Shown: positions 1 to 8,274, counted from the stretch's first letter. The stretch is 64,000 bases of DNA from Serratia fonticola (GCF_006715025.1 NZ_VFMK01000001.1:4836001-4900000); one strand, 5' to 3'. A program made the numbers and translations. The notes: generated by a model from the sequence alone, not told the origin.

Positions 1-87
1 AACAAGGTACAGCACAAAAGCGAGGCGCGCCGCGCCTATGCCAGTGTGAAGGACATCGTTCCGGAAGTGACACCGGAAGAGGAATAA
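1..87 (+). CDS. raiA: RaiA ribosome-associated inhibitor, C-terminal end (partial)
   Basis: The first 28 codons of the window end at TAA 85-87 and read as a basic/acidic tail containing HKSEARRA and ending in EEE. This matches the C-terminus of E. coli RaiA (YfiA), the stationary-phase factor that binds the 30S A/P sites and inactivates ribosomes. The next gene is pheL-pheA, as in E. coli, which supports the call. Only the 3' end is inside the window, so nothing can be said about its start or promoter. Confidence 0.85.
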   Translation, partial: NKVQHKSEARRAYASVKDIVPEVTPEEE

Positions 88-112
88 CCCGGTAAGTGGT
101 TGTTTCGCATCA

Positions 113-136
113 AACGCGCCCGAGGGCGCGTTTTTT
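113..136 (+). terminator. raiA rho-independent terminator
   Basis: A GC-rich stem (CGCGCCC / GGGCGCG type, 115-130) is followed by six T (131-136), 25 bp after the raiA stop. It separates raiA from the pheLA promoter. Confidence 0.85.
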
Positions 137-151
137 GTCTGCCGGTTTTTA

Positions 152-181
152 TTGACAGAGAGAAAAGCCAACGGTTACTTT
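152..181 (+). promoter_or_regulatory. pheLA promoter
   Basis: A perfect -35 TTGACA (152-157) is followed by a weak -10 TACTTT (176-181, 18-bp spacer; TTACTT at 175 is the alternative), about 30 bp before the pheL start. The position matches the E. coli pheA promoter. The -10 assignment is uncertain. Confidence 0.6.
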
Positions 182-212
182 AAAACCCGATTCACATTTC
201 TTTTGGATAAAC

Positions 213-260
213 ATGAACCGTAAACCGTTTTTCTTCGCATTCTTTTTTACCTTCCCCTGA
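213..260 (+). CDS. pheL: Phenylalanine operon leader peptide PheL
   Basis: This 15-residue ORF reads MNRKPFFFAFFFTFP, with seven phenylalanines, and is nearly identical to E. coli PheL. It is a sensor and has no product function. Ribosome stalling at the Phe codons when charged tRNA-Phe is scarce lets downstream RNA form an antiterminator (263-269 pairing with 310-316) and so permits pheA transcription. It lies directly before the attenuator hairpin and 160 bp before pheA. Confidence 0.95.
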   Translation: MNRKPFFFAFFFTFP

Positions 261-308
261 TTGGGAGGCGTTGCGTCGTGTGAGAAAGAATGCGAAGACG
301 AACAACAA

Positions 309-335
309 AGCCTCCTGAAACAGGGGGCTTTTTTT
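309..335 (+). terminator. pheA attenuator
   Basis: The stem AGCCTCC / GGGGGCT is followed by seven T (329-335). The left arm can pair instead with GGGAGGC at 263-269, the antiterminator. This is the classical leader-peptide attenuation arrangement between pheL and pheA. Confidence 0.9.
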
Positions 336-420
336 ATGGCTATTTGACAACTCGCCCCAGGGATTTCAAGTTGCGGCTTGAAAGACGACAGGGAGATAAG
401 AATACAAGGCAAAGCTGACT

Positions 421-1578
421 ATGACTGACAACCCGTTACTCGTGCTGCGCGAACGCATCAGCGCTCTGGATATGAAATTGCTCGCCCTGCTGGCAGAACG
501 CCGTGAACTGGCCGTAGAGGTCGGCAAAACCAAACTGCTTTCGCACCGGCCAATCCGCGATAAAGAGCGCGAACGCGACCTGCTGGATGCGCTGATTACC
601 GCCGCCAAACCATACGATCTCGACGGTTTTTACGTCACCCGCCTGTTCCAACTGATCATCGAAGATTCTGTTCTGACACAACAGGCCTTGTTGCAACACC
701 AACTTAATCAAATCAGCCTGCATTCTGCACGCATCGCCTTCCTTGGGCCAAAGGGATCTTACTCGCACCTGGCAGCCCGCCAATACGCTGCCCGCCATTT
801 CGATCAGCTAATCGAATGCGGCTGTCAGAAATTCCACGACATCTTCACGCAGGTGGAAACCGGCCAGGCGGATTACGCCATTTTGCCAATTGAAAACACC
901 AGTTCCGGTTCCATCAATGATGTGTATGACCTGTTGCAGCACACCAGCCTGTCGATCGTGGGTGAGCTCACGCTGCCCATCGATCACTGCGTATTGGTTG
1001 CTGGGGCTACCGATCTTGACCAGATAGAGATCGTCTACAGCCATCCGCAGCCTTTCCAGCAGTGCAGCCAGTTCATCAATCGCTACCCGCAGTGGAAAAT
1101 CGAGTATTGCGAGAGCACAGCCGCCGCCATGGAAAAGGTCGCCAAACTGAACTCACCACAAGCCGCCGCATTAGGCAGCGAAGCCGGTGGTGCGTTGTAT
1201 AATCTTCAAGTACTGGAACATAACCTGGCCAATCAGCAACAGAACATCACCCGTTTCATTATTCTGGCACGCAAAGCGATTGAGGTTTCCGAGCAGGTTC
1301 CCGCCAAAACTACGCTGATTATGGCTACAGGCCAACAATCGGGTGCCTTGGTCGAAGCCTTGCTGGTACTGCGCGACAACGGCATCATTATGACCAAGCT
1401 GGAATCACGCCCAATCAATGGTAATCCGTGGGAAGAGATGTTTTATATTGATGTACAGGCGAACCTGCGTTCTGACGCGATGGAGAAGGCACTGAAAGGT
1501 CTGGCGCCAATCACCCGCTCATTGAAAGTGCTGGGCTGCTACCCAAGCGAAAACGTTGTACCGGTCAATCCGTCTTAA
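421..1578 (+). CDS. pheA: P-protein: chorismate mutase / prephenate dehydratase
   Basis: A 385-residue bifunctional enzyme that converts chorismate to prephenate and then phenylpyruvate in phenylalanine synthesis. It aligns along its length with E. coli PheA (386 aa). An AroQ-type chorismate mutase lies at about residues 1-90. The prephenate dehydratase follows, starting near [15 protein letters not shown], with PIENTSSG and AALGSEAGG blocks. A C-terminal ACT domain carries the phenylalanine-binding ESRP motif ([15 protein letters not shown] region), implying feedback inhibition by Phe. Expression is governed by the pheL attenuator just upstream. The gene converges on tyrA, with a shared terminator between them. 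Confidence 0.97.
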   Translation: MTDNPLLVLRERISALDMKLLALLAERRELAVEVGKTKLLSHRPIRDKERERDLLDALITAAKPYDLDGFYVTRLFQLIIEDSVLTQQALLQHQLNQISLHSARIAFLGPKGSYSHLAARQYAARHFDQLIECGCQKFHDIFTQVETGQADYAILPIENTSSGSINDVYDLLQHTSLSIVGELTLPIDHCVLVAGATDLDQIEIVYSHPQPFQQCSQFINRYPQWKIEYCESTAAAMEKVAKLNSPQAAALGSEAGGALYNLQVLEHNLANQQQNITRFIILARKAIEVSEQVPAKTTLIMATGQQSGALVEALLVLRDNGIIMTKLESRPINGNPWEEMFYIDVQANLRSDAMEKALKGLAPITRSLKVLGCYPSENVVPVNPS

Positions 1579-1584
1579 CCAATG

Positions 1585-1612
1585 AAAAGGGTTCGGTTAT
1601 TTGCCGAACCCT
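1585..1612. terminator. Bidirectional terminator between pheA and tyrA
   Basis: A 9-bp perfect stem AGGGTTCGG / CCGAACCCT (1588-1596, 1604-1612) lies between the converging stops of pheA (1578) and tyrA (1620). A short T-run is seen on the minus strand side, so it serves tyrA best. Confidence 0.75.
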
Positions 1613-1619
1613 CAATAGG

Positions 1620-2741
1620 CTACTGACGACTGTCGTTTGCCTGCCTCAGCAACGAGCGGCTCTCCACCAGAAAGCGCTGGGCGTAATCACCAAACCAGTG
1701 CTCCACCTTCTGGAAGCTTTGGATAAAGGCCTGTTTGTCCCCCTGTTCCAACAAGCGGATCGCCTCACCGAAGCGTTGATAATAGCGTTTGATCAGGTGG
1801 ATGTTCTCGTCCGAAGACATGATGATGTCTGCATACAGCTGTGGATCCTGAGCAAATAGCCGCCCCACCATTGCCAGCTCTAACCGATAGATCGGTGAAG
1901 AAAGCGCCAGTAACTGCTCCAACTGCACATTCTCTTCAGCCAGATGTAAACCGTAAGCAAAGGTGGCAAAATGCCGCAACGCCTGGATAAAAGCCATGTT
2001 CTGATCGTGCTCAACGGCACTGATACGGTGCAGCCGGGCGCCCCACACTTGCAGTTGCTCCAGCAACCACTGATAGGCTTCCGGCTGACGCCCATCACAG
2101 TACACGACGACCTGTTTGGCTACGCTGCCCACATCCGGGCCAAACATCGGGTGTAAACCAAGCACCGGGCCGCCATGTACCGCCAACATCGCCTGTAATG
2201 GACGGTTCTTCACCGACGCCAGATCGACGAGAATGCAATCTTCTGGCAACGGTGGCAACTGGCTTATCACCTGCTCTGTAACATGAATCGGCACGCTGAC
2301 AATCACCATCCCTGCATCCGCCAGCAAAACATCGGCCTGTGGCCAATCGTCCTGATCCAGCACTTTTACCTGGTAACCGGACAGCGTTAACAGCCGATTG
2401 AACAGCCTCCCCATTTGGCCGTTTCCGCCAATAATGACAATGGGGCGCAGTTGCGGGCACAGCTTTTTAAACCCTTTATCGTTCTCACTGGTGTAAGACT
2501 CACGCATCACTCGACGCAGCACGTCTTCGATCAAATCCGGAGGAACTCCCAGATCTTCCGCTTCTTTGCGGCGAGAGGCCAACATAGCCGACTCTCGCTC
2601 AGGCACATACACCGGTAAACCGTAGCGGCTTTTAACTTCCCCTACTTCCGCGACCAGTTCCAGGCGTTTTGCCAACAGAGCCAACAGCGCTTTATCGACT
2701 TCATCAATTTGATCGCGTAATGCGGTCAGTTCAGCCACCAT
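1620..2741 (-). CDS. tyrA: T-protein: chorismate mutase / prephenate dehydrogenase
   Basis: A 373-residue bifunctional enzyme of tyrosine synthesis, the same length as E. coli TyrA. The N-terminal about 90 residues form the AroQ chorismate mutase. The NAD-binding loop GGNGQMG is at 105-111. The catalytic His of the dehydrogenase is H197 in HPMFGP, the same number as in E. coli. The gene starts 6 bp after the aroF stop, so the two form an aroF-tyrA operon transcribed leftward. Regulation should follow the TyrR boxes upstream of aroF. Confidence 0.97.
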   Translation of the reverse strand: MVAELTALRDQIDEVDKALLALLAKRLELVAEVGEVKSRYGLPVYVPERESAMLASRRKEAEDLGVPPDLIEDVLRRVMRESYTSENDKGFKKLCPQLRPIVIIGGNGQMGRLFNRLLTLSGYQVKVLDQDDWPQADVLLADAGMVIVSVPIHVTEQVISQLPPLPEDCILVDLASVKNRPLQAMLAVHGGPVLGLHPMFGPDVGSVAKQVVVYCDGRQPEAYQWLLEQLQVWGARLHRISAVEHDQNMAFIQALRHFATFAYGLHLAEENVQLEQLLALSSPIYRLELAMVGRLFAQDPQLYADIIMSSDENIHLIKRYYQRFGEAIRLLEQGDKQAFIQSFQKVEHWFGDYAQRFLVESRSLLRQANDSRQ

Positions 2742-2747
2742 AACTCA

Positions 2748-3821
2748 CTATTCTCCAGTGCGTGCCATCAGCACTGCGCCAAGTTCCTGGTGCATTTGGC
2801 GCAACAGCGTCTCAGTGCTCTCCCAGTCGATACAGGCATCGGTCACCGAAACACCGTAACGCATATCCGCACGCGGTTGCTCAGAAGACTGGCTACCTTC
2901 ATGCAGATTGCTTTCCAGCATAATGCCGGTGATCGAACGGTTACCCGCCTTGATCTGCTCAACAACGGACTCGGCAACGGCCGGCTGACGGCGATAGTCT
3001 TTATTCGAGTTGCCATGGCTGCAATCTATCATCAAGGAAGGATTGAGTCCCGCATCCTGCATCTGTTTTTCGCAGGCAGCAACATGCTCGGCACTGTAGT
3101 TTGGTGTCTTGCCACCGCGCAGGATCACATGTCCGTCCGGGTTACCTTGGGTTTGCAGCAGGCAAACCTGTCCAGCCTGATTAATACCCACAAAACGGTG
3201 CGCCATCGACGCCGCACGCATGGCATTGATCGCTGTGCCCAGGCTGCCATCGGTACCATTCTTGAACCCAACTGGCATTGAGAGGCCAGAAGCCATTTCG
3301 CGGTGAGTTTGAGATTCTGTGGTACGAGCACCAATTGCCGACCAACTGAACAGATCACCCAGGTATTGCGGGCTATTAGGATCCAACGCCTCGGTCGCTA
3401 ACGGCAGCCCCATCCCCACTAAATCCAACAGCAGGCGACGCGCGATATGCAAACCGGCTTCTACATCAAATGAACCATCCATATACGGATCGTTGATCAG
3501 ACCTTTCCAGCCGACAGTTGTTCTTGGTTTCTCAAAATAGACACGCATAACGATATACAGCTGATCGCTCAATTCAGCCGCCAGTAACTTCAACCGACGC
3601 GCGTAATCCAGCGCGGCATCCGGATCGTGGATCGAACATGGGCCACAAACGACCAGCAGGCGATGATCCCGCCCTTTGATAATATTACCTATCGTTTGGC
3701 GGGCCGTTGCGATTTCATTTTCGTCATTGGCACTTAGCGGGAACTGGTTCTTCAGTTCTTCCGGTGTGATCAGAACCTGTTCTGCACTGATATGTACGTT
3801 GTTGAGCGCGTCTTTTTGCAT
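2748..3821 (-). CDS. aroF: 3-deoxy-7-phosphoheptulonate (DAHP) synthase, Tyr-sensitive type
   Basis: A 357-residue class I DAHP synthase that condenses erythrose-4-phosphate and PEP in the first shikimate step. Visible family blocks include VVCGPCSIHD, VGWKGLINDP, FKNGTDGSLG and the metal-site region IDCSHGNSNKDYRRQ. AroF, AroG and AroH are similar. The tyrosine-regulated AroF identity rests on its pairing with tyrA and on the upstream TyrR operators matching the E. coli aroF arrangement. First gene of the aroF-tyrA operon. Confidence 0.95.
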   Translation of the reverse strand: MQKDALNNVHISAEQVLITPEELKNQFPLSANDENEIATARQTIGNIIKGRDHRLLVVCGPCSIHDPDAALDYARRLKLLAAELSDQLYIVMRVYFEKPRTTVGWKGLINDPYMDGSFDVEAGLHIARRLLLDLVGMGLPLATEALDPNSPQYLGDLFSWSAIGARTTESQTHREMASGLSMPVGFKNGTDGSLGTAINAMRAASMAHRFVGINQAGQVCLLQTQGNPDGHVILRGGKTPNYSAEHVAACEKQMQDAGLNPSLMIDCSHGNSNKDYRRQPAVAESVVEQIKAGNRSITGIMLESNLHEGSQSSEQPRADMRYGVSVTDACIDWESTETLLRQMHQELGAVLMARTGE

Positions 3822-3887
3822 GATGCTATTCCTGTCGTTTGCCGTTATGCGTGGCCGAGATTAAAGCGTTGAGCGTTACAGGACTCT

Positions 3888-3942
3888 ACATTATCACGCA
3901 TTGTAAAGTTTTCAATCCATTTACTGTAAATAAATAATTACC
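3888..3942 (-). promoter_or_regulatory. aroF promoter with two TyrR boxes
   Basis: On the minus strand the -35 is TTGAAA (3910-3915) and the -10 TAATGT (3888-3893), spacer 16. The context is nearly identical to the E. coli aroF promoter. TyrR box 1 (3902-3919, minus strand TGGATTGAAAACTTTACA) overlaps the -35. Box 2 (3925-3942) is centred 23 bp upstream. Both resemble TGTAAA-N6-TTTACA imperfectly. TyrR with tyrosine is expected to repress here. Confidence 0.85.
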
Positions 3943-4081
3943 ATTGCAGATGACTGCACATCGCTGTAATGCCAATGGACGCAAAATCAAAATAACACAA
4001 TGATTATAAACAGAATATTTTTTTAAAAATAAATAAAAAACATAAACAAGGCACAACCACGTCACCCATATAAAAACAGAT

Positions 4082-4099
4082 TGTAAACATAAGTTTACA
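4082..4099. promoter_or_regulatory. Perfect TyrR operator, distal
   Basis: TGTAAACATAAGTTTACA is an exact match to the TyrR consensus TGTAAA-N6-TTTACA. It sits 260 bp upstream of aroF and 370 bp upstream of the divergent transporter gene. The rest of the 647-bp intergenic region (3822-4468) is AT-rich; I saw no ORF or other clear site in it. The operator could assist repression of aroF or affect the divergent gene. Confidence 0.75.
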
Positions 4100-4468
4100 A
4101 AAAAAACACCTTTATCTCCACCTTCCTGACTCGCTCAAAAAACAACCTTCAGTCAATTTTGCTTTGTGAAAACTGCCTCATCGCTGGAAAATCACGTTGA
4201 GCACCAAATTAAACATCTGAAAAACAATTAGCCTACAATTAACTGGCATTTTGTTTTCATTCATCATTCATTTCTGTTTATTTATAAAAAATAGAAAGAT
4301 GTATTGGATAAATATTGCGTAATCTCACAGTTATCCCCCACTAAATAAATAATCATGACACTAAGCGCTCACACCTCTTTAGGGGTAACCTGCGTAGACA
4401 GAGCCCATGCCATCTGCATTGAGGAATAATTAGCGTTAGCAGTTTTTCATTATCGACAAGGGACTCTC

Positions 4469-5815
4469 ATGATTACTCTGGAATTTGCAATTATTATTGT
4501 CTGCTTATTAGTCGGCACCCGGTTTGGTGGTATGGGGCTTGGCTTAATAAGTGGTATTGGTTTATTCTTACTTTGTTTTATATTCGGGCTCCAACCAGGG
4601 AAGCCCCCCGTCGACGTTATGTTGACCATTCTGGCCGTCATCGGCTGCGCCTCGGTGTTACAAACCGCTGGTGGTTTGAACGTTATGATGCAATATGCTG
4701 AACGACTACTTCGACGCCACCCGCAACACATTACGCTGCTAGCCCCTTTCACCACCTGGACGCTGACTTTCCTGTGCGGTACCGGCCATGTGGTGTACAC
4801 CATGTTCCCGATTATTTCGGATATCGCCATCAAGAAGGGGATACGTCCAGAGCGTCCAATGGCCGTTGCCTCCGTCGCTTCTCAAATGGCCATCACCGCT
4901 TCACCGGTTTCTGTTGCCGTAGTGTCATTAGTTTCGATCATTGCTGCTGGGCATGGAATTGGCAAAGCCTATACGCTGGTAGAAATTCTTGCCGTATCAA
5001 TCCCGGCTTCACTGGTTGGCGTGCTGATGGCAGCATTATGGAGTCTGCGCCGGGGTAAAGATCTGGATAAAGATGCCGACTTTCAGGCAAAAATCCAGGA
5101 TCCTGAGCAGCGCGCCTATATTTATGGCGGCACTGAAACCCTGCTCAATCAGAAATTCCCAAAGCAGGCCTACTGGTCTACCGCTATCTTCTTCACCGCA
5201 ATTGCTATCGTGGTACTGCTGGGCGCCTTTGCTGAATTGCGTCCTTCATATCCCGATGCCAAAGGCGCGTTGAAACCCCTGTCGATGAATCTGGTGATCC
5301 AGATGATGATGCTGATCGCTGGTGCCATTATTCTGGTGGGTTGCAAGGTCAAACCCGGTGATATTTCCAACGGTGCCGTGTTCAAAGCCGGGATGGTGGC
5401 TATTTTCTCCGTATTCGGGGTAGCCTGGATGAGTGATACCTTTTTCCAGGCGCATATGGGGGATTTAAAGTTACTGCTGGAGGACGTGGTAAAAAGCCAA
5501 CCCTGGACCTACGCACTGGTGTTATTCCTGGTCTCCAAGCTGGTTAACAGTCAGGCAGCTGCGTTAGCCGCAATTGCCCCAATGGGCCTGCAGTTGGGGG
5601 TAGACCCCAAAATGCTGTTAGCCTTTTTCCCGGCTGCTTACGGTTACTTTATCTTGCCAACTTACCCAAGCGATCTGGCCTGCATCGGCTTTGACCGTTC
5701 TGGGACAACGCGGATCGGTAAATTCATCATCAACCACAGTTTCATTATCCCAGGCTTAATCGGCGTGCTGTGCTCTTGCATCACCGGTTATCTTCTGGTT
5801 ACCACCTTCCTGTAA
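4469..5815 (+). CDS. Anaerobic C4-dicarboxylate transporter, DcuA/DcuB family
   Basis: A 448-residue polytopic inner-membrane protein closely resembling E. coli DcuB (446 aa), which exchanges fumarate, aspartate or malate for succinate in anaerobic growth. Shared blocks include LQPGKPPVDVML, FLCGTGHVVYT, IRPERPMA, SPVSVAVVSL, VSKLVNSQAAALAAI, ILPTYPSDLA and FDRSGTTRIGKF. A Shine-Dalgarno AAGGGA precedes the ATG. It stands alone, divergent from aroF. DcuB is the nearest match by eye, but DcuA or another paralogue cannot be excluded. No clear FNR or CRP site was found upstream. Confidence 0.9.
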   Translation: MITLEFAIIIVCLLVGTRFGGMGLGLISGIGLFLLCFIFGLQPGKPPVDVMLTILAVIGCASVLQTAGGLNVMMQYAERLLRRHPQHITLLAPFTTWTLTFLCGTGHVVYTMFPIISDIAIKKGIRPERPMAVASVASQMAITASPVSVAVVSLVSIIAAGHGIGKAYTLVEILAVSIPASLVGVLMAALWSLRRGKDLDKDADFQAKIQDPEQRAYIYGGTETLLNQKFPKQAYWSTAIFFTAIAIVVLLGAFAELRPSYPDAKGALKPLSMNLVIQMMMLIAGAIILVGCKVKPGDISNGAVFKAGMVAIFSVFGVAWMSDTFFQAHMGDLKLLLEDVVKSQPWTYALVLFLVSKLVNSQAAALAAIAPMGLQLGVDPKMLLAFFPAAYGYFILPTYPSDLACIGFDRSGTTRIGKFIINHSFIIPGLIGVLCSCITGYLLVTTFL

Positions 5816-5826
5816 TCACTTTCCTC

Positions 5827-5852
5827 ACGGCAACGGGATTTCCCGTTGCCGT
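5827..5852 (+). terminator. Hairpin after the Dcu-type transporter
   Basis: A perfect 12-bp inverted repeat ACGGCAACGGGA / TCCCGTTGCCGT lies 11 bp after the stop. No T-run follows, so it may act as an mRNA 3'-end stabiliser or weak terminator. Confidence 0.6.
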
Positions 5853-6012
5853 CTAGCCTCATTGTCCGTTAATCCCTGAAATTCAATACGGTTAATCAGT
5901 CGGTTATACCGCTATCACCATCAAAAATCAGTAGAAGAAAAGTGAATAAGTAACGGCATAAAATTAAAAACTTAAGCTAATGGAGGCTATTTTTGTCCCC
6001 GTGGCGAAACGA

Positions 6013-6033
6013 TATAATGTGATCGTTATCACC
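6013..6033 (+). promoter_or_regulatory. TATAAT box overlapped by a CRP-like palindrome
   Basis: TATAAT (6013-6018) is immediately followed by TGTGATCGTTATCACC (6018-6033), which matches the CRP consensus TGTGA-N6-TCACA at 9 of 10 conserved bases. No good -35 pairs with the TATAAT. If this is the promoter, CRP would repress; if transcription starts further down (about 6070-6090), CRP would activate. The remainder of 5853-6119 shows nothing else I could name. Confidence 0.45.
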
Positions 6034-6119
6034 TATAGACGTCGTCTTTCACGCTGCAGCGTATTAGCCGCAACGTGGAATCCATAGAGTAAATATCAAT
6101 CTTAACAACTGGATCCAAA

Positions 6120-6884
6120 ATGCTCTCTTTACGCGCTCGTCGCGCCATTCCGCTGTATTTTAGCTGCTTGACCGCCTTCACCAGTGTTTCTGCCTTTGCC
6201 GACAATACCCTTTTCACCGCGATGGACGACCCCGCCACCGCCAAGAAACCTTTTGATGGTAATATCCAGGCGGGCTATAACGCGCAGTCTGGTAACTCGC
6301 AGAACTCCACCCTGCTGGCTAACACCACCATGACCTGGTTTAACAGTGATACGGCTTACAGCCTGTGGGGTGCAGCGAACAACACCACGTCTTCCAATGT
6401 TCGCTCTTCTGAGAAATATCAAGCCAGTGGCCGTACCCGTTACAATTTGACCGAACGTAACTATATGTTCGGCCAGTTGGGCTGGTTAAATGACCGCTTC
6501 AATGGCTATGATTCACGGACAACGTTAACCGGCGGCTATGGGCGTCAGATTTTTAACGATCCGCGCCAGGATCTGCGCGTTGAATTCGGCCCTGGCGTAC
6601 GTCATGACGAATACCATGGTGGTGGCCGCACGACCCGTGCTCTGGCTTACGGCGCAGCCAACTATTCCTACAAGATGACAGACAATGCCCGTCTGTCTGA
6701 AGGGCTCTCTGCACTGGCAAACGATGAAACTACCGTTAACTCCGAAACGGCGCTGAGTGTCGCGATCAATAACGACTTCTCTCTGCGGTTAGCTTACACC
6801 GTAACCTACAACAGCAAACCACCGGCTTCAGCACCTAAGAATACGGATACCACTACCTCAGTAACGGTAGTGTACGGCATGTAA
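6120..6884 (+). CDS. YdiY-like outer-membrane beta-barrel protein (DUF481)
   Basis: A 254-residue protein with a signal peptide ending near VSAFA-DN (about residue 28). It aligns through its length with E. coli YdiY (252 aa), described as an acid-inducible outer-membrane protein. Shared blocks include MDDPATAKKPFDGN, QSGNSQNSTLLA, TRYNLTERNYMFGQ, LTGGYGRQ and EFGPGVRHDEY. The alternating hydrophobic/polar pattern and terminal aromatic/methionine (VVYGM) fit an outer-membrane barrel. Function is not known precisely. It is transcribed alone and ends at a clear terminator. The ATG at 6120 gives a complete signal peptide; no strong Shine-Dalgarno is visible. Confidence 0.85.
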   Translation: MLSLRARRAIPLYFSCLTAFTSVSAFADNTLFTAMDDPATAKKPFDGNIQAGYNAQSGNSQNSTLLANTTMTWFNSDTAYSLWGAANNTTSSNVRSSEKYQASGRTRYNLTERNYMFGQLGWLNDRFNGYDSRTTLTGGYGRQIFNDPRQDLRVEFGPGVRHDEYHGGGRTTRALAYGAANYSYKMTDNARLSEGLSALANDETTVNSETALSVAINNDFSLRLAYTVTYNSKPPASAPKNTDTTTSVTVVYGM

Positions 6885-6918
6885 TATTTCACCACGCTGC
6901 TTCAGTCATTCCTTTCTA

Positions 6919-6943
6919 AGCCCATCATTAATGGGCTTTTTTT
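6919..6943 (+). terminator. Rho-independent terminator after the YdiY-like gene
   Basis: The stem AGCCCAT / ATGGGCT is followed by a seven-T run (6937-6943). Confidence 0.9.
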
Positions 6944-6993
6944 ACGCCCAACCACACTCCTTCCACATTTTGCTAAAAACTGTCAGATCTTAC

Positions 6994-7036
6994 TTGACGA
7001 CTTTAGCATTTAGCTTAATACTGTATACATATACAG
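6994..7036 (+). promoter_or_regulatory. LexA-regulated promoter of the lysis/activator cassette
   Basis: CTGTATACATATACAG (7021-7036) is a perfect LexA box (CTGT-N8-ACAG). It overlaps the -10 region (AATACT, 7017-7022) of a promoter whose -35 is TTGACG (6994-6999), spacer 17. The downstream genes should therefore be induced by DNA damage. Confidence 0.85.
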
Positions 7037-7059
7037 TTATTATTTTTGAGGTAAGGACC

Positions 7060-7161
7060 ATGATAAACCCGGATAACGATACCAATACGGCCCTTGTTAT
7101 CGTGGCAGACAACAGTGCTATCCCACAACATTGCCTACAGTGCCAGCCGCTACGGAGCTAA
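7060..7161 (+). CDS. Small ORF (33 aa) at the head of the lysis cassette
   Basis: The ATG at 7060 follows a good Shine-Dalgarno (GAGGTAAGGA) and directly follows the LexA box. The ORF runs 33 codons to 7161, ending 4 bp before the holin start. It has no membrane segment and three C-terminal-half residues of note (C25, C28 and a basic end). I do not recognise it. Its position suggests translation coupled to the holin, but it could be only a leader ORF. Confidence 0.5.
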   Translation: MINPDNDTNTALVIVADNSAIPQHCLQCQPLRS

Positions 7162-7165
7162 TACG

Positions 7166-7384
7166 ATGGAGAAAATCACTTCATTCATCACCTATTCCGC
7201 AGCGGTGTTCCTCGCCTGGCTTGGCAAGCTCTCACCGCAGGATGTCGCTTTTCTCGTGGGTGCTGCTGTAGGAATCGGCACCTTCCTGGTCAACTGGTAC
7301 TACAGGCGTAAAAGCCTGCAGATCCTGAAAGCCATCGAGCGTGAGGCAACATCAAGGAAACTCTACGATGAACTCAATCGCTAA
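7166..7384 (+). CDS. Phage-type holin (NucE-like)
   Basis: A 72-residue protein starting MEKITSFITY, preceded by GGAG (7153-7156). It has two hydrophobic segments (about residues 7-18 and 26-44) and a strongly basic, charged C-terminus (YYRRKS...). This is the topology of small phage holins that form inner-membrane lesions and release endolysin. It overlaps the endolysin start by 17 bp. In the S. marcescens nuclease-regulation locus the equivalent gene is nucE. The name by analogy rests on gene order, not on a sequence comparison I could run. Confidence 0.8.
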   Translation: MEKITSFITYSAAVFLAWLGKLSPQDVAFLVGAAVGIGTFLVNWYYRRKSLQILKAIEREATSRKLYDELNR

Positions 7385-7907
7385 ACGCTGCAGCGCATTG
7401 GCCATTCTTGCTCTCGCTATGCTGCTGCCGCAGTTCGATCGACTTAACACATCAGAGGAGGGGCTGTACTTGATCGCAGATTTCGAAGGATGCCAGCTTA
7501 CCCCATACCAATGCAGCGCCGGGGTCTGGACGCAAGGCGTTGGTCACACCGCTGGCGTGATCCCAGGCAAGACCATCACACCTGAGCAGGCCGCTGAAAA
7601 CCTTGTGGATGATATTCGCCGGATTGAGAAAGGCATGGCCATCTGCTTGCCTCAAGAGATGCCGCAGGCGGTTTATGACGCTGTCATTGCCTTCGCCTTT
7701 AACGTCGGAACAGGGGCCGCCTGCCGCTCTACTCTGGTGTATTTCCTACAACAGGGCCAATGGCGACAGGCTTGCGATCAACTGCCACGCTGGGTCTATG
7801 TCAATGGCGTAAAAAACAACGGGCTCAAGCGTCGCCGAGCCGCAGAACACAAGCTGTGCCAGCAGGGGCTCAGCCAGGCAAGTCCGACCATCTTTTTAGG
7901 GAAATAA
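7368..7907 (+). CDS. SAR endolysin / phage lysozyme (NucD-like)
   Basis: A 179-residue muramidase. The ATG at 7368 lies inside the holin gene, with AAGGAA upstream. The N-terminal weakly hydrophobic segment (about residues 8-22, rich in Ala/Leu) fits a signal-anchor-release domain. The catalytic triad follows the E-8aa-C/D-5aa-T pattern of R21-type lysozymes: E40, C49, T55 in FEGCQLTPYQC...VWT. C8 in the SAR segment could take part in the disulfide switching known in this family. Acts on peptidoglycan after membrane release. Homologous to NucD of the S. marcescens nuc locus by gene order. Confidence 0.9.
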   Translation: MNSIAKRCSALAILALAMLLPQFDRLNTSEEGLYLIADFEGCQLTPYQCSAGVWTQGVGHTAGVIPGKTITPEQAAENLVDDIRRIEKGMAICLPQEMPQAVYDAVIAFAFNVGTGAACRSTLVYFLQQGQWRQACDQLPRWVYVNGVKNNGLKRRRAAEHKLCQQGLSQASPTIFLGK

Positions 7908-7983
7908 CAACCCGGCCAGAGACGTTTCTCAAGCCAGGGTTAACCGAATAGTTTTTCACCGTTTTTATCAAGAGGGGGTTTCT

Positions 7984-8202
7984 ATGATGCATTGTCCACT
8001 GTGCGGTAGCGTGGCACACACCCGTTCCAGCCGTTACCTGAGTGAATCAACCAAAGAACGCTATCATCAATGTCAGAACATTAACTGCAGCTGTACATTC
8101 GCCACCCACGAATCGGTTGCCCGAGTGATCGTTAAGCCAGGCGACATTATTCCAGCCCAGCCGCACCCGGAGAAAAGCAAGCCGCGCGCCGCAGCGATGT
8201 AA
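7984..8202 (+). CDS. Ogr/Delta-family zinc-finger transcription activator (NucC-like)
   Basis: A 72-residue protein with Cys-X2-Cys near the N-terminus (CPLC) and a second pair CQNINC, the metal-binding pattern of P2 Ogr / P4 Delta activators of late phage genes. AGAGGGGG upstream is a strong Shine-Dalgarno; ATG codons at 7984 and 7987 are alternatives. In S. marcescens the Ogr homologue NucC, made under SOS control from nucEDC, activates the extracellular nuclease and bacteriocin genes. The same order (LexA box, holin, lysozyme, Ogr-type) strongly suggests this role here. No nuclease gene lies in the window. Confidence 0.88.
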   Translation: MMHCPLCGSVAHTRSSRYLSESTKERYHQCQNINCSCTFATHESVARVIVKPGDIIPAQPHPEKSKPRAAAM

Positions 8203-8203
8203 C

Positions 8204-8235
8204 AAAAAAAGGGGATTACCATTATGGTAATCCCC
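8204..8235 (-). terminator. rplS operon terminator
   Basis: A perfect stem GGGGATTACC / GGTAATCCCC (8211-8220, 8226-8235) with seven A on the plus strand (8204-8210) gives a T-run for leftward transcription from rplS. It also abuts the stop of the rightward Ogr-type gene. Confidence 0.9.
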
Positions 8236-8274
8236 TGATAACTATTAACTTTTGGATGCAGCGTTAGCTGTATC

